NCBI GenBank assembly: GCA_031459855.1
Contig: JAVKHP010000001.1
Coordinates: 1,160,059-1,224,058 of the forward strand
DNA: 64,000 nt
From: Armatimonadota bacterium
GTDB taxonomy: Bacteria > Sysuimicrobiota > Sysuimicrobiia > Sysuimicrobiales > Humicultoraceae
Reading direction: 5' to 3'
Made by a program: the position numbers and the translations under genes. Under the pieces are notes generated by a model, which searched no databases, was not told where the DNA came from, and was given only the letters and a program-made list of their open reading frames with translations. Of the stretch, positions 36,344 to 45,481 are shown in pieces; the stretch's first letter is position 1; the number at the start of each line of letters is the position of its first letter.

Positions 36344-37159
36344 CTACGCTGGCGCCTTGCCGCGTACCTCGGCGGCACCCGCGGCGCCCATGACGTGGAA
36401 CCCGCTGTCAACGAACAGCGTGTTGCCCGTCACGGCGCGCGCCAGGTCGCTGGCGAGGAAGACCGCGGCGTCGCCGACGTCTTCCTGGGTGATGTTGCGC
36501 CGCAGCGGCGCCACCTCCGCGACGACGTCGCGGAACGCGCTCAGGCCCCGCACCGCGCTGGCGGCCAGGGTGCGCAGGGGACCGGCGGAGATGGCGTTGA
36601 CGCGGATGTTGGCCGGTCCCAGCTCGGCGGCCAGGTAGCGTACCTCGCACTCCAGCGCTGCCTTGGCGATGGCCATGACACCGTAGGAGGGCACCACCGC
36701 CGTCACCGCGTTGTAGGTCAGCGTCAGGATGGCCCCACCACCTGCGGCCTCCAGGAGCGGGCGTGCGGCACCGGCGACGCGGAGCAGCGAGTAGGCGCTG
36801 ATCTCCAAGGCCTGCGCGTAGCCCTGGCGCGAGATCTGCGTGAAGGGGCGCGCGAGCTCCTCGCGTCCGGCGAACGCCAGGCAGTGGACCAGCACGTCGA
36901 GGGCGCCCCACTGCGTCCGCAGGCCCGCGAACACCGCATCGATCTGCTCGTCGCTTTGGACGTCACATGGGAAGATGGGGAACCGCTCGACGTCGCCCAG
37001 CTCGGCCAGCAGCTCGACCAGGTTCTCCTTCAGCCGATCGTTCTGGTACGTGAAGGCCAGTTGCGCGCCCTCGCGGTGGAACGCCCGGGCGATGCCCCAG
37101 GCGATGCTGCGCTTGTTGGCGACGCCCATGATCAGGGCCCGCTTGCCGTGCAGGAGCAC
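36344..37159 (-). CDS. fabI: enoyl-ACP reductase (NADH), FabI type
   Basis: 271 residues from GTG 37159, which places LHGKRALIMGVANKRSIAWGIA, the FabI dinucleotide motif, at the N-terminus. The upstream open frame is Arg/Pro/Gly-rich and not FabI-like. Catalytic residues are the Tyr-x6-Tyr-x6-Lys pattern in LTYNAVTAVVPSYGVMAIAKAALE at about residues 145-168. GPANIRVNAISAGPLRTLAAS and ITQEDVGDAAVFLASDLARAVTGNTLFVD are typical. It performs the final reduction in each fatty-acid elongation cycle. No other fab genes adjoin. Confidence 0.95.
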   Translation of the reverse strand: MLLHGKRALIMGVANKRSIAWGIARAFHREGAQLAFTYQNDRLKENLVELLAELGDVERFPIFPCDVQSDEQIDAVFAGLRTQWGALDVLVHCLAFAGREELARPFTQISRQGYAQALEISAYSLLRVAGAARPLLEAAGGGAILTLTYNAVTAVVPSYGVMAIAKAALECEVRYLAAELGPANIRVNAISAGPLRTLAASAVRGLSAFRDVVAEVAPLRRNITQEDVGDAAVFLASDLARAVTGNTLFVDSGFHVMGAAGAAEVRGKAPA

Positions 37160-37553
37160 AGGACACCTCGCTTCGTGGGGTGCAGATTGCGTATCGGCTT
37201 CGGGGCCACCGCCCGGCGTCCCTTTTTCGGACGATACGCGCGCATCTGGGAGGGAACATCCGCAGGGTCCGGGGGGCGCCAGGGGGCGGCCCTTGTTCAG
37301 GCGTGGCGGGCGTACGGCCGGGGGGGCGCTTTTGGAGCAGCCGCCCGTCGGCCGGTGCGGCTGCGAGAGCGAGCCGCGCGGATGCCGGGTGTCGCGGCCG
37401 CCCGACCCCGGACCGCCCGGATACCGTCTGCGGCGGCTTGGGGTGGCCTGGTAGTCGTGGAGGGCTAACGCATAACCACGCAGACCCTCCGATACTGTCG
37501 GGGACGCCCGGGGTCGGCCTGGCGTTGTCCTGGCACCGGCACTCTGGCGCGAC
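37160..37553. other. GC-rich gap without a convincing gene
   Basis: About 390 bases between fabI and the DUF305 gene. Open frames on both strands are compositional. One 8-bp hairpin (GCAGCCGC at 37337-37344 with GCGGCTGC at 37357-37364) is the only structure noted. It could hold a fabI leader or promoter, but none is recognisable. Confidence 0.4.
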
Positions 37554-38144
37554 CTACTTACCGTACCACCGCCGGAGCCAGTCACGCAGCATCGCGGCCT
37601 CGCGGGTTTCGGTCTGCACGATCTGCCGGGCCATGGTCCGGACCTCGGCGCGCGAGGCCTTGGTGACCGCCAGTCGCGCCAGCGCCACGCTCTGCTCCAG
37701 GTGGGCGGCCATCAGGGGCAGGTAGACCTTCTCCAGCGCTGCCCCCTTGAGGCTGCGCACTTTCTTGACGGGCTCGGTGACGGCGTTGGCGTTGCGCCGG
37801 CCGGGCGCGGCGCCGGCAGCCTGCAGCCACGCCAGCATCTGTCGCACCTGCGCGCTCTTGCGGTCGATCACAACCTGGTTCCACTGCAGCAGCTCGGGAT
37901 GGTCGGCGTTCAGCGTCGCGGCCAGGGCGATCTCGATGGCTTCCTCGTGCACCGGGATCAGCTCGCGCAGGAAGGCCACGTCGAAGGTTGCGCCGTTGAG
38001 CGTTGCCAGTGTGGCCAGCGCCGGATGTGGGGCGGGGACAGCGCCCGGCGGCGCGGCGCCCGCAGCAGCCGAGGGGGCAGATGGCGACGCGACGAGCGCC
38101 GCGACGACAACGGTGACGAGGGCAAGCGAACCGACCACACGCAT
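37554..38144 (-). CDS. exported DUF305-like protein
   Basis: 196 residues from ATG 38144, preceded by GTGAGGTGTGCC. RVVGSLALVTVVVAALVASPSAPSAAAG is a signal peptide. The mature part contains FDVAFLRELIPVHEEAIEIALAA, the DUF305 pattern (Phe-Asp-x-x-Phe...Ile-Pro-His-His) with Val in place of the first His, and a second copy-like block LPLMAAHLEQSVALARLAVTKA before the C-terminal QTETREAAMLRDWLRRW. Helical, extracytoplasmic; possibly metal-linked as for other DUF305 proteins. Single gene. Confidence 0.8.
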   Translation of the reverse strand: MRVVGSLALVTVVVAALVASPSAPSAAAGAAPPGAVPAPHPALATLATLNGATFDVAFLRELIPVHEEAIEIALAATLNADHPELLQWNQVVIDRKSAQVRQMLAWLQAAGAAPGRRNANAVTEPVKKVRSLKGAALEKVYLPLMAAHLEQSVALARLAVTKASRAEVRTMARQIVQTETREAAMLRDWLRRWYGK

Positions 38145-38323
38145 GGCACACCTCACGGGAGAGAGTCGTCCGCCCTCCGGCAAGGCGGCACGTGCCGTGT
38201 GGAGATGTACCCACCTCGGCCGGCGGGTAGGCGGGGCCGCGCCCCCGCCTACCCGGTCCGAACACGGTACCGCGGCAGGCCGCAGGCCGCTGACGCTGCT
38301 CCTCGCTCTCCGACCCTGCCGCG

Positions 38324-39163
38324 CTACTTCTCGATCGGCACGTTTACCAGGCTGCCGTACTCGGTCCACGAGCCGTCGTAGTTGCGCACGCGAGGGTAGC
38401 CCAGCAGCTCACGCAGCACGAACCACGTGTGCGCCGACCGCTCGCCGATGCGGCAGTAGGCGATGACCTCCTTGTCGGGCGTGATGCCCTGGCCTTCGTA
38501 GAGCGCGCGTAGTTCGTCGGCCGTCTTGAAGGTGCCGTCCTCGCGGACCGCCATGCCCCAGGGAATGTTCTTGGCGCCGGGGATGTGCCCGCCGCGCTGG
38601 GCGCCTTCCTGGGGCAGGTTCTCCGGGGCCAGCAGCTCGCCCGTGTACTCCCTGGGCGAGCGCACGTCGACGAGGCCGTGGCCCGGCTGCCCGAGCCGCG
38701 CCAGCACGTAGTCGCGCAGCGCGCGGATCTCCGGGTTGGGGGCCGCCGCGCGGTACTGGGTCTGCGGGTACGATGGCACGTCCTGCACCAGCGGCCGGCC
38801 CTCGTCGATCCACTTCCTGCGGCCGCCGTTCATGATGCGCGCGGCGCGGTGCCCGTAGTACTGGAAGATCCAGTAGGCCCACGCGGCGAACCAGTTGTTG
38901 TTGTCGCCGTAGAAGACCACAGTGTGGTCGTTGCTGATGCCCGCCTCGCTCAGCAGGGCCTCGAACTGCGCCTGCGAGGGCAGGTCCCGGCGCAGCGGGT
39001 CGGTGAGGTCGACCTTCCAGTCGAGGTTCAGAGCGCCGGGGATGTGCCCCTGGTCGTAGGCGGTGCGGTCCACCGACACTTCCACGATCCGTAGGGCCGG
39101 GTCGCCCAGGTGCTCGGCGACCCAGCCGGTCTCCACCAGCACATCGGGTTTAACGTAGCCCAT
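38324..39163 (-). CDS. two-domain sulfurtransferase (rhodanese)
   Basis: 279 residues from ATG 39163, chosen for the GGGGGG run about six bases upstream (an ATG at 39169 is too close to it). The N-terminal inactive rhodanese domain carries [26 protein letters not shown] and [17 protein letters not shown]; its loop has Asp instead of Cys. The C-terminal domain has [18 protein letters not shown] and the active loop [20 protein letters not shown] with the persulfide Cys at about residue 238. It transfers sulfane sulfur from thiosulfate or mercaptopyruvate to an acceptor. It lies 57 bases after the small Sm-like gene and may share its transcript. Confidence 0.94.
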   Translation of the reverse strand: MGYVKPDVLVETGWVAEHLGDPALRIVEVSVDRTAYDQGHIPGALNLDWKVDLTDPLRRDLPSQAQFEALLSEAGISNDHTVVFYGDNNNWFAAWAYWIFQYYGHRAARIMNGGRRKWIDEGRPLVQDVPSYPQTQYRAAAPNPEIRALRDYVLARLGQPGHGLVDVRSPREYTGELLAPENLPQEGAQRGGHIPGAKNIPWGMAVREDGTFKTADELRALYEGQGITPDKEVIAYCRIGERSAHTWFVLRELLGYPRVRNYDGSWTEYGSLVNVPIEK

Positions 39164-39219
39164 GCCCATCCCCCCTTTGTGTGATCTGTGCGACGGGCCC
39201 ATGTGCCGCGACGTGTGGC

Positions 39220-39438
39220 TCACCCGTCGGCAGACGCGATGGCGACGATGTGGTGGTAGTGGATCGTCTGACGCGTGCCCGGTGCCCCGTCGGGTTCGAC
39301 CGTCACCAGGGCGCCGTCGAGGGCGTCGAGCACGCCGAGCACGCGCCCCGTGACCGTCGGACCGCCCGGGGCGCCGGGCGCCAGCGTCAGTGTGGCGCGG
39401 CGTCCCACCAGCTGCTGCAGTGCGTCCCGGGTTACCAT
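39220..39438 (-). CDS. small SH3/LSm-like barrel protein
   Basis: 72 residues. [45 protein letters not shown] and [15 protein letters not shown] form the strand pattern of a small SH3/Sm-like barrel. The start overlaps the stop of the ATP-grasp gene by 7 bases, so the two are co-translated. No specific family recognised; short but consistent with a real gene. Confidence 0.7.
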   Translation of the reverse strand: MVTRDALQQLVGRRATLTLAPGAPGGPTVTGRVLGVLDALDGALVTVEPDGAPGTRQTIHYHHIVAIASADG

Positions 39439-40496
39439 GTGCGCCTCCCCTGCATCACCGGCACGCTGGGCGCCGCCTCGTCCGCTGCCGGTCGCGGTGC
39501 CCGGGGGCGGCCGGCGCGCGCCAGGCGTTGCTCGATGACATCGACCAGCACCGGGAAGGGATCGAACCCCACGACCCGCGGCGCGTCGGCGACGAAGTTC
39601 GACAACACGTTGATGTCGTAGTAGTAGCGCCTGCCGTCGCGCCGGCTGATCAGGTACTCGACGCCGCCCAGGTCCAGCCGGGCCGCAGCGGCGATACGCA
39701 GTACGTCGTCGATCACCTGCGCAGGCGGCCGGTAGCCTTCCACGCGCAGGTGCCTCTTCGGCAGTTCCACGGGGCAGTAGTCGAACGTCGGGGCGGTAGG
39801 CGCCGCTGGTGCATCTGCCCCCTCGGCGTGGCAGATGTCGGCCGGGCAGAGGTTGAAGCCCGCCGACGGGTCCGGGAAGACCTTGATGGCGTACAGGAAG
39901 CGGCCATCGAGCACCTCGACCCGCACGATGTGGTCGTCGGCGGGCGCGTGGTACTCCTGCACGAGGGCGATCCCGTCGATCCCCAGCGGCACCGTGCCCG
40001 CCCGCGCGGCCGCCTCCAGGTCGTCGGGTCGGTCGAACCGCTGGATGCCCGCGCCGCTGCCGCCGATGTTGGGTTTCACCAGCACTGGGAAGGTGAGCGC
40101 CCGGGCGGCCCGGACGGCCTGTGCTGCGGTGTTCACCACCTGCGTGCGGGGATGGGGCAAGCCGAGAGCCGCCAGCAACGTGATCTGTGCGGTTTTCGAG
40201 AGTTCCAGGGCAAACGCCGCCGCTCCGTTGATCACCGACACGCCCACGGCCTCCAGCCAGTGCAGGTACGCCAGTGAGGCGAAGATCGCCTGACCGTGCC
40301 CGCGCAGGTAGGCCGAGGGGCTCATGCGGTTGACGACGAGGTCATAGGGCGCCTGCCGGCTGGCAGGGTCGAACGACAGATCCGCAGCGTGGATCCGGTC
40401 GTAGGGCACGCGCCGGCGGTCGAGCTCGGCGAACAGCGGCACGAACCACTGGGGGTGCTCGTACAGGATGCCAAGGCGTGGTGCGGTGGTCCTCAT
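39432..40496 (-). CDS. RimK-type ATP-grasp protein
   Basis: 354 residues. The N-terminal Rossmann-like domain begins [22 protein letters not shown] and has [18 protein letters not shown]. The ATP-grasp fold runs from about residue 110: [20 protein letters not shown] (phosphate-binding loop), [32 protein letters not shown], and the metal-binding [28 protein letters not shown]. An insert with Cys ([13 protein letters not shown]) lies at about residues 215-230. Such enzymes form amide or ester bonds with ATP, as in RimK, LysX or peptide-modifying ligases. A 7-base overlap with the small Sm-like gene downstream is the only clue to partners. Substrate unknown. Confidence 0.9.
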   Translation of the reverse strand: MRTTAPRLGILYEHPQWFVPLFAELDRRRVPYDRIHAADLSFDPASRQAPYDLVVNRMSPSAYLRGHGQAIFASLAYLHWLEAVGVSVINGAAAFALELSKTAQITLLAALGLPHPRTQVVNTAAQAVRAARALTFPVLVKPNIGGSGAGIQRFDRPDDLEAAARAGTVPLGIDGIALVQEYHAPADDHIVRVEVLDGRFLYAIKVFPDPSAGFNLCPADICHAEGADAPAAPTAPTFDYCPVELPKRHLRVEGYRPPAQVIDDVLRIAAAARLDLGGVEYLISRRDGRRYYYDINVLSNFVADAPRVVGFDPFPVLVDVIEQRLARAGRPRAPRPAADEAAPSVPVMQGRRTW

Positions 40497-40596
40497 GCTC
40501 TGTCCTCCCGTCGCCCGCGGGCGTCCAGACCCTGCCGCCCGCCCGCGGCGCTACGCGCGTGTGTTGTGGCGTCAAAGCCTGGCTAGGCCGGATGCG

Positions 40597-40640
40597 CAGG
40601 CGAAGGCGTTGCGGCCTTCGCCCGAGGACAGATGCAGTCT
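40597..40640 (-). repeat. palindromic element, copy A (inverted relative to copy B at 42160)
   Basis: On the minus strand it reads TGCATCTGTCC, then a perfect hairpin GGCGAAGGC / GCCTTCGCC (40599-40607 with 40614-40622, loop of 6). The same 11-base lead and hairpin core occur on the plus strand at 42157-42196. It sits in the leader of the ATP-grasp gene, about 100 bases upstream of its start. Confidence 0.65.
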
Positions 40641-40702
40641 CGGGGGAGAGGAACCTCTCGCAGGTGCCGCCACGTCGGCCCCATACTTGCCGTGAATAGT
40701 AG

Positions 40703-40808
40703 CACAGCGCGTCGAGCCGTTCAACCCGAAGGCACGTACAGGCGGACGCCGCGCTGACGGCGGCGGCGCTGCACCACAGCGCGTCGAGCCGTTCAACCCG
40801 AAGGCACG
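40703..40808. repeat. 34-bp direct repeat, two copies 72 bp apart
   Basis: CACAGCGCGTCGAGCCGTTC begins at 40703 and again at 40775, and the identity continues for 34 bases to the final GGCACG. The intervening 38 bases are unique. It lies in the 505-base gap between the ATP-grasp and AI-2E-type genes. That gap holds the two repeat types listed here and no convincing gene. A shorter match, GTCGAGCCGT, recurs at 42125. Confidence 0.75.
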
Positions 40809-41000
40809 GACAGGGGGCACGCGTGGTCGCGGCGTGCGGGCCCGGCCAAAGGCCGCTCCCCGGCCCGGGGCCAGCGCCGCGGCTCGATGGTCGAGCAGCC
40901 ACGTATCGACGGTCGGGCATCCACGGTCCCCGGATCGCCCGCAGCCCGCAGTGACGGCTACTCCAGGAACCACCCACGCCAGGCGACGAATCCTGGGGAC

Positions 41001-42017
41001 ATGGATCGGCGGTGGCTGCGCCTGGCGGCGTGGGGTGGCGGGATCCTGGTGCTCTGGTGGGTACTGGGACAACTGCGTACGCTCACCGGCATGGCCATCG
41101 TCGTGCTCATCATCACCTTCCCCATCTATCCCGTGGTCGATTGGCTGGAGGGTCGGGGGCTGGGACGCGCGGCCGCGGCGGCCCTGGTGCTGCTGGGCGT
41201 GCTGGCCGGGCTGACCCTCGGGCTCGCCGTGGTCATCCCCTGGCTGGTCGATCAGGTCAACGTGCTCGTCCGCGTCGCGCCGGCCGGGATCCGCGCGGTC
41301 ACCGAGTTGCTGGCGCGCTGGCAGGCGCAAGTCGCGGAGCCCACGTTCCCCCACCTGCTGCGCACGGCCTGGGAACGTGCCGGCGAGAGCGCCGTCAGCG
41401 CCGCCAACGGGCTCGCCTCGCGCCTGGTGAACACGGTGGTCGGGTGGCTGGGCCAGCTCTACCTGGTGCTGCTGCTACCGTTCGTGATCTACTTCGTGTT
41501 GCTCGACTACCGGCGCGTGCGCGCGGCGACGCTCGCGCTGCTGTCGCCGCAGGCGCGGCCCCGGGTCGAGCGCCTATTGGGGACGCTGACGCAGACGCTG
41601 CGGTGGGGGTTGTGGGCGCAGGTGGTGGTGAGCGGCATCGTGGGTGGCCTGACGGCCATCGGACTCGCGGTGCTCGGCGTGCCCGGGCCCCTGGCGATCG
41701 GGCTGTTCGCGGGGGTGGCGGAGGCGATTCCCTACATCGGCGGCTTTGCCACCTACGGGGTGGCGTTGTTGGCGGCGATCCCCCAGGGCGGCGCGGTGTG
41801 GCTGTGGGCTGTGGTGGTGGTGACCGTCGTGAAGCTGTTGTCCAACGTCCTCGTGCCGCTCGTGCTGGGGAAGTTCACCCACATCCACCCGCTGGCCATC
41901 ATCGCGGCGCTCCTGGCCCTGGCGCAGCTATTCGGTCTGGTGGGGATGTTCTTCGCCGTCCCGGTGGTGGTCATCATCCGGGAAGTGCTGGCGTGGTGGC
42001 AGGAGGCGCGCCCGTGA
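41001..42017 (+). CDS. AI-2E family transporter (PerM-like membrane protein)
   Basis: 338 residues from ATG 41001. About eight membrane helices: LAAWGGGILVLWWVLG, LTGMAIVVLIITFPIYPVVDWLE, AAALVLLGVLAGLTLGLAVVIPWLV, then a long soluble stretch (residues 90-145), LYLVLLLPFVIYFVLLDYRR, VVVSGIVGGLTAIGLAVLGVPGPLAIGLFAGVAEAIPYIG, and FGLVGMFFAVPVVVIIREVL at the end. The GLFAGVAEAIPYIG region is the AI-2E/UPF0118 signature. Members are proposed exporters or Na+/H+ antiporters; substrate unclear. The gene is flanked on both sides by inverted copies of a palindromic element. Confidence 0.93.
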   Translation: MDRRWLRLAAWGGGILVLWWVLGQLRTLTGMAIVVLIITFPIYPVVDWLEGRGLGRAAAAALVLLGVLAGLTLGLAVVIPWLVDQVNVLVRVAPAGIRAVTELLARWQAQVAEPTFPHLLRTAWERAGESAVSAANGLASRLVNTVVGWLGQLYLVLLLPFVIYFVLLDYRRVRAATLALLSPQARPRVERLLGTLTQTLRWGLWAQVVVSGIVGGLTAIGLAVLGVPGPLAIGLFAGVAEAIPYIGGFATYGVALLAAIPQGGAVWLWAVVVVTVVKLLSNVLVPLVLGKFTHIHPLAIIAALLALAQLFGLVGMFFAVPVVVIIREVLAWWQEARP

Positions 42018-42156
42018 CCCCGGTGTCCGCGACTTCAGTGCGCCCCTTGCCCTGTCACGCTGGCTATGATAGGTAAGGAGTACCCGCAGCACTGGCGGGT
42101 CGTGGTCCCGATGAACGCGATGCCGTCGAGCCGTCGTACCAGATCCAGTCGCCCGC

Positions 42157-42196
42157 GCGAGTGCATCTGTCCATCGCGAAGGCGCTAGCCTTCGCG
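42157..42196 (+). repeat. palindromic element, copy B
   Basis: TGCATCTGTCC followed by a perfect 9-bp hairpin CGCGAAGGC / GCCTTCGCG (42175-42183 and 42188-42196, loop GCTA). It is the inverted counterpart of copy A at 40597-40640. The surrounding 42018-42463 gap has no other gene; its end carries the ribosome-binding site (GGAGGGAGAG) of the binding-protein gene. Confidence 0.65.
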
Positions 42197-42463
42197 TTCC
42201 CCCACACAGCCTGATTCCACATCCGGGTGCCGGCCCGTGGGCGCGGGCCCGGAGGTCCTGACCGCAGCCGGGTCGGCAAAGGCTTCTTCGCCGGTCGCCA
42301 GCCGCTGACGGCGGTCCGGGCACACGTGCACGGGCCCGTGCGCCGGGCATGCGCCGGGGCTGCGCTGGTACCTCAGGTGCGAGGCCTCTGCCGCGAACGG
42401 CGAGTGCGTTGCAGGCGCATGAGGGTGCTGCGACACAGGAGTGACGACGCAGGAGGGAGAGCC

Positions 42464-43570
42464 ATGGACGACACGTTGGAACCGCAGGCTTGGTCCACGC
42501 CTGGCGCGGATCCGTCGTGCTGCCCGCCAGATGATGCTGAGCCGAGCGGCGGGTTCATGCCACGGCGCGAGTTCCTGGCGAAGCTGACGCAGTTCGGCCT
42601 CGCCGCAGCCGGCCTGGCCTGGCTGGCCGATCGACCCGCGGCGGCGCAGGGGCGTCGGCGCGTGCGGCTGGCGTTCTGCAGCCAGCTGCTGTGCATCATT
42701 CCCTACGAGGTCGCCCGGCGCCAGGGTTACTACGCCGAGGCCGGGCTGGACGTGGAGCTCGTCTACTTCCGCGGCGGCACCGCCGCGATGCAGGCCCTGG
42801 TGGGCGGCGCGGTCGACTACGCGGCGACGTCGTTCGACGTGGCGCTGGCCGCCGCCGGTCGCGGCGCCGACGTCGTCCGGTTCTTCACCACCGGGCGGCT
42901 GCCGCTGTTCGCGCTGGCCGTGGCCCCGCACACGGCGGAAGCGGTGCGTGGGCTGGCCGACCTGCGGGGGCGCACGGTGGGCGTCTCAGGGCTGGGCAAC
43001 GCCGACCACCTGCTGGCCGTCTACCTGCTCCGGCGTGCCGGCGTGCCGCCGACGGCCGTGCAGTTCGCGGTGCTGGGGCCCAACCTCTTCGAGGCCCTGC
43101 GCGCCGGGCACGTCGACGCCGGCATGGTGCAGGAGCCCGCGGCCACCCTGCTGGAGCAGGCCGGCGGGCGCGTGCTCGTCAACCTCATGGACCTGGCCCA
43201 GGCGCGCCGGTACCTGGGCGGCCCGTACGAGTTCATGGGCGTGGCGGTCCGCGGCGCCGAATGGCAGGAGCGTCAGGCAGAGATGCGGGCGCTGGCGCAG
43301 GCGCTGGGGCGCGCGCTCCGGTTCATCCACTATGGGACCCCGCGGCTGGTGATCGACGCACTGCCGGGCGAGCTCATCGCCGGCGGCGACCGCGCGCTGC
43401 TCGAGCAGGTGCTGGCCCGACACCGCAAGTCGCTCTACCCGCAGGACGGCCGGCTCGACCTGGACGCGGCCCGCCGGGTCGTGACGGTGCAGCAGCAGGC
43501 AGGCCAGCCAGTGACGGCGGATCTCGGGCGCCTGCTAAACCCGGCGATCGCGGGAGCGGCTGGGCGCTGA
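42464..43570 (+). CDS. NMT1/SsuA-type ABC substrate-binding protein (Tat-exported)
   Basis: 368 residues from ATG 42464, with GGAGGGAGAG upstream. The twin-arginine signal is PRREFLAKLTQFGLAAAG at about residues 32-49, after a 30-residue Pro/Asp/Cys-containing leader. The mature protein has VRLAFCSQLLCIIPYEVARRQGYYAEAGLDVELVYF, GGTAAMQALVGGAVDYAATSFD and LRGRTVGVSGLGNADHLLAVYLLRRAGV, the NMT1/NlpA-like fold of aliphatic-sulfonate, nitrate or pyrimidine-precursor binding proteins. First gene of a three-gene importer (binding protein, ATPase, permease). No TPP riboswitch is visible upstream, so a thiamine-precursor role is not supported. Ligand unknown. Confidence 0.93.
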   Translation: MDDTLEPQAWSTPGADPSCCPPDDAEPSGGFMPRREFLAKLTQFGLAAAGLAWLADRPAAAQGRRRVRLAFCSQLLCIIPYEVARRQGYYAEAGLDVELVYFRGGTAAMQALVGGAVDYAATSFDVALAAAGRGADVVRFFTTGRLPLFALAVAPHTAEAVRGLADLRGRTVGVSGLGNADHLLAVYLLRRAGVPPTAVQFAVLGPNLFEALRAGHVDAGMVQEPAATLLEQAGGRVLVNLMDLAQARRYLGGPYEFMGVAVRGAEWQERQAEMRALAQALGRALRFIHYGTPRLVIDALPGELIAGGDRALLEQVLARHRKSLYPQDGRLDLDAARRVVTVQQQAGQPVTADLGRLLNPAIAGAAGR

Positions 43571-44358
43571 TGCCGGTCGACGCCGCGCTGGAGATCGTGG
43601 GCCTCACGGTCGCCTACGGCCGCCACGAGGTGCTGCGTGACCTCACCCTGGTGGTGCGGGAGGGTGAGTTCGTCGGCCTCGTAGGCCCGTCGGGCTGCGG
43701 CAAGAGCACGCTGCTGCGCGCCGTGGCAGGGTTGGTGGTGCCGGCGGCGGGCACGATCGCGGTCTTCGGCCGTCCGGTGGCCGGCTGTATGCCCGAGGTC
43801 GGCATCCTCTTCCAGGAAGACGCGCTGCTGCCGTGGCGCACCGCGCGGGACAACGTCGCGCTGGGGCTGCGCTGCCGCGGCGTGCGACCGGACGAGGCGC
43901 GCGCCCAGGCCCAGGCGTGGCTCGAGCGCGTGGGGCTGGGGGCGTTCGCCGACCGCTTCCCCCACGAACTCTCCGGTGGCATGAAGCAGCGCGTGGCGCT
44001 GGCGCAGGTGCTCGCGCCGCGGCCCCGTGTGTTGTTGATGGACGAGCCCTTCGCCAGCCTCGACGCCATCGTGCGGACGCTGCTCCAGGCGGAGTTCGCG
44101 CGGCTGGTGCGCGACGAGCGGCTCACAGTGGTGCTGGTCACCCACGACCTGGAGGAAGCGCTGCTGCTGGCCGACCGCGTCGCGTTGCTCTCGGCGGGGC
44201 CGGGCGCGCGCCTGGTCCGGGTCTACGACGTGCCGTTTGCGCACCCGCGCGACCCGGTGCACCTGCGCGGCGCGCCGGCCTTCGGGCGCTTGGTCGAGGC
44301 GCTCTGGGAAGACCTGCGGGGTGAGGTGGGCCGAATGGGGTGGGAGGTGATGGTGTGA
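43570..44358 (+). CDS. SsuB/TauB-type ABC ATPase
   Basis: 262 residues; ATG 43570 overlaps the previous stop (TGATG). Walker A VGPSGCGKSTLLRAVAGL, Q-loop region FQEDALLPWRTARDNVALGL, signature HELSGGMKQRVALAQVLA, Walker B RVLLMDEPFASLDAIV and H-loop VLVTHDLEEALLLADRV. The PWRT motif is typical of nitrate/sulfonate/taurine importers. It is the motor of the operon; the permease gene follows after about 160 bases that contain a duplicated start region. Confidence 0.95.
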   Translation: MPVDAALEIVGLTVAYGRHEVLRDLTLVVREGEFVGLVGPSGCGKSTLLRAVAGLVVPAAGTIAVFGRPVAGCMPEVGILFQEDALLPWRTARDNVALGLRCRGVRPDEARAQAQAWLERVGLGAFADRFPHELSGGMKQRVALAQVLAPRPRVLLMDEPFASLDAIVRTLLQAEFARLVRDERLTVVLVTHDLEEALLLADRVALLSAGPGARLVRVYDVPFAHPRDPVHLRGAPAFGRLVEALWEDLRGEVGRMGWEVMV

Positions 44359-44430
44359 GCCGTGGCGCGCGACGGCGCCGGGCCGTGCGTGACGTTGACC
44401 GCGGAGAGAGGCCAAGCGTGCGGCACCGGC

Positions 44431-44537
44431 GGACGAGGCCCTGGCATGAGGCGTCTGGCGCGCTGCCTCGCGGTGGGCCATGCGGCGTGCGCTGCGGGCG
44501 AGAGGAGGCCCCGGCATGAGGCGTCTGGGCGCGCTGG
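44431..44537 (+). repeat. 70-bp duplication of the permease start region
   Basis: GAGGCCCTGGCATGAGGCGTCTGG at 44435 reappears as GAGGCCCCGGCATGAGGCGTCTGGG at 44505, so the ribosome-binding site, ATG and first codons are doubled 70 bases apart. The two ATGs (44446 and 44516) are in different frames; only the second opens the permease. Confidence 0.75.
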
Positions 44538-45322
44538 TGGTGGTTTTGGGCGCGTGGGAAGGGGTCACGCGGTTGCGATGGGTCAGCGCGCTGGTGGTCC
44601 CCCCACCGGCGGCCGTGGTGGGCGCCCTGGGAGAGCTGGCGCGAGGCGGTGCGCTCTGGGGACACGTCGGTGCAACCGTCGCAGAGGCGCTGGGCGGCCT
44701 GGGCCTGGGTGTCGCTGCGGGCGGGTTGCTGGGCCTGGCGGCGGCATTGCTGCCGCCGGTTGCGGACGTGCTGGCGCCGGTCATGGCCGTGCTGAACGCC
44801 GTGCCCCGTGTGATCCTGGCGCCGCTGCTGGTGATCTGGTTTGGCATCGGCATGGCGTCGAAGGTCGCGTTGAGCTTCCTCCTGGTGGCGGTCACGGTGT
44901 TCTTCGCCGTCTACGGGGGCATCCGCGAGACCGATCGTCGCCTGATCGAGCGCGTGCGCACGCTCGGCGGTGATGCTTGGGTGGTCATCCGCGAGGTCTA
45001 CGTGCCCTCGGTGGGCGCCTGGGTGCTCGGCAGCCTCAAGCTGGCCGTCGGCTTCGCGTTCACCGGCGCGGTGGTGGGCGAGTTCGTCGCGTCGAGCCGT
45101 GGGCTCGGCTACCTGCTGTCGTTCGCGCAGAGCACCTACAACGCCGCCCTGACCGTCGCCCTCATCGTGCTGGTCATGGCGGTGACGCTGGCGTTGTTTG
45201 CCGGGTTGGAGCGCCTGGAACGGCGGCTGCTGCGGTGGAGGACCGGCACGGTCGGCGCTGGTGGGCGGCGCCTGGGGACCGCAGCGCGCACGCCGGCGCG
45301 CGGGGAGGCGGTGGTGCCTTGA
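44516..45322 (+). CDS. SsuC/TauC-type ABC permease
   Basis: 268 residues from ATG 44516, with GAGGAGG 8 bases upstream. Six membrane helices are visible (RRLGALVVVLGAWEGVTRL, VAEALGGLGLGVAAGGLLGLAAALL, LAPVMAVLNAVPRVILAPLLVIWF and later ones). IWFGIGMASKVALSFLLVAV and the EAA-like ERVRTLGGDAWVVIREVYVPSVGAWVLGSLKLAVGFAFTGAVVGEF are the BPD_transp_1 signature of sulfonate/nitrate/taurine permeases. The C-terminus ends with a basic cytoplasmic tail. It completes the three-gene importer. Confidence 0.93.
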   Translation: MRRLGALVVVLGAWEGVTRLRWVSALVVPPPAAVVGALGELARGGALWGHVGATVAEALGGLGLGVAAGGLLGLAAALLPPVADVLAPVMAVLNAVPRVILAPLLVIWFGIGMASKVALSFLLVAVTVFFAVYGGIRETDRRLIERVRTLGGDAWVVIREVYVPSVGAWVLGSLKLAVGFAFTGAVVGEFVASSRGLGYLLSFAQSTYNAALTVALIVLVMAVTLALFAGLERLERRLLRWRTGTVGAGGRRLGTAARTPARGEAVVP

Positions 45323-45481
45323 GGGGGAGGGCGGTCGGGGCGATCCTTGGGGGCCATGCCCGGACACAGTGTAGCCGAGGCTCGATCGACCGACGGGCGA
45401 TCCTGCCGCTCATGATCCCGGCCGCGACGCGCTGTGGTGTGACGTCACGCAGCGGCCGGGGTCTCCTGCGCCGCGGGCCCG

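Noticed and set aside
37160-37585. N-terminal extension of FabI to 37585
   Set aside because: The added ~140 residues are Arg/Pro/Gly-rich and unlike FabI; GTG 37159 gives the normal N-terminus.
40703-40808. CRISPR array (34-bp direct repeat with a 38-bp spacer)
   Set aside because: Only two repeats, no further units on either side and no cas genes; better explained as one of the ~70-bp tandem duplications.
42018-42463. TPP riboswitch before the NMT1-type binding protein
   Set aside because: The conserved CTGAGA and downstream pyrophosphate-sensor sequences are absent.
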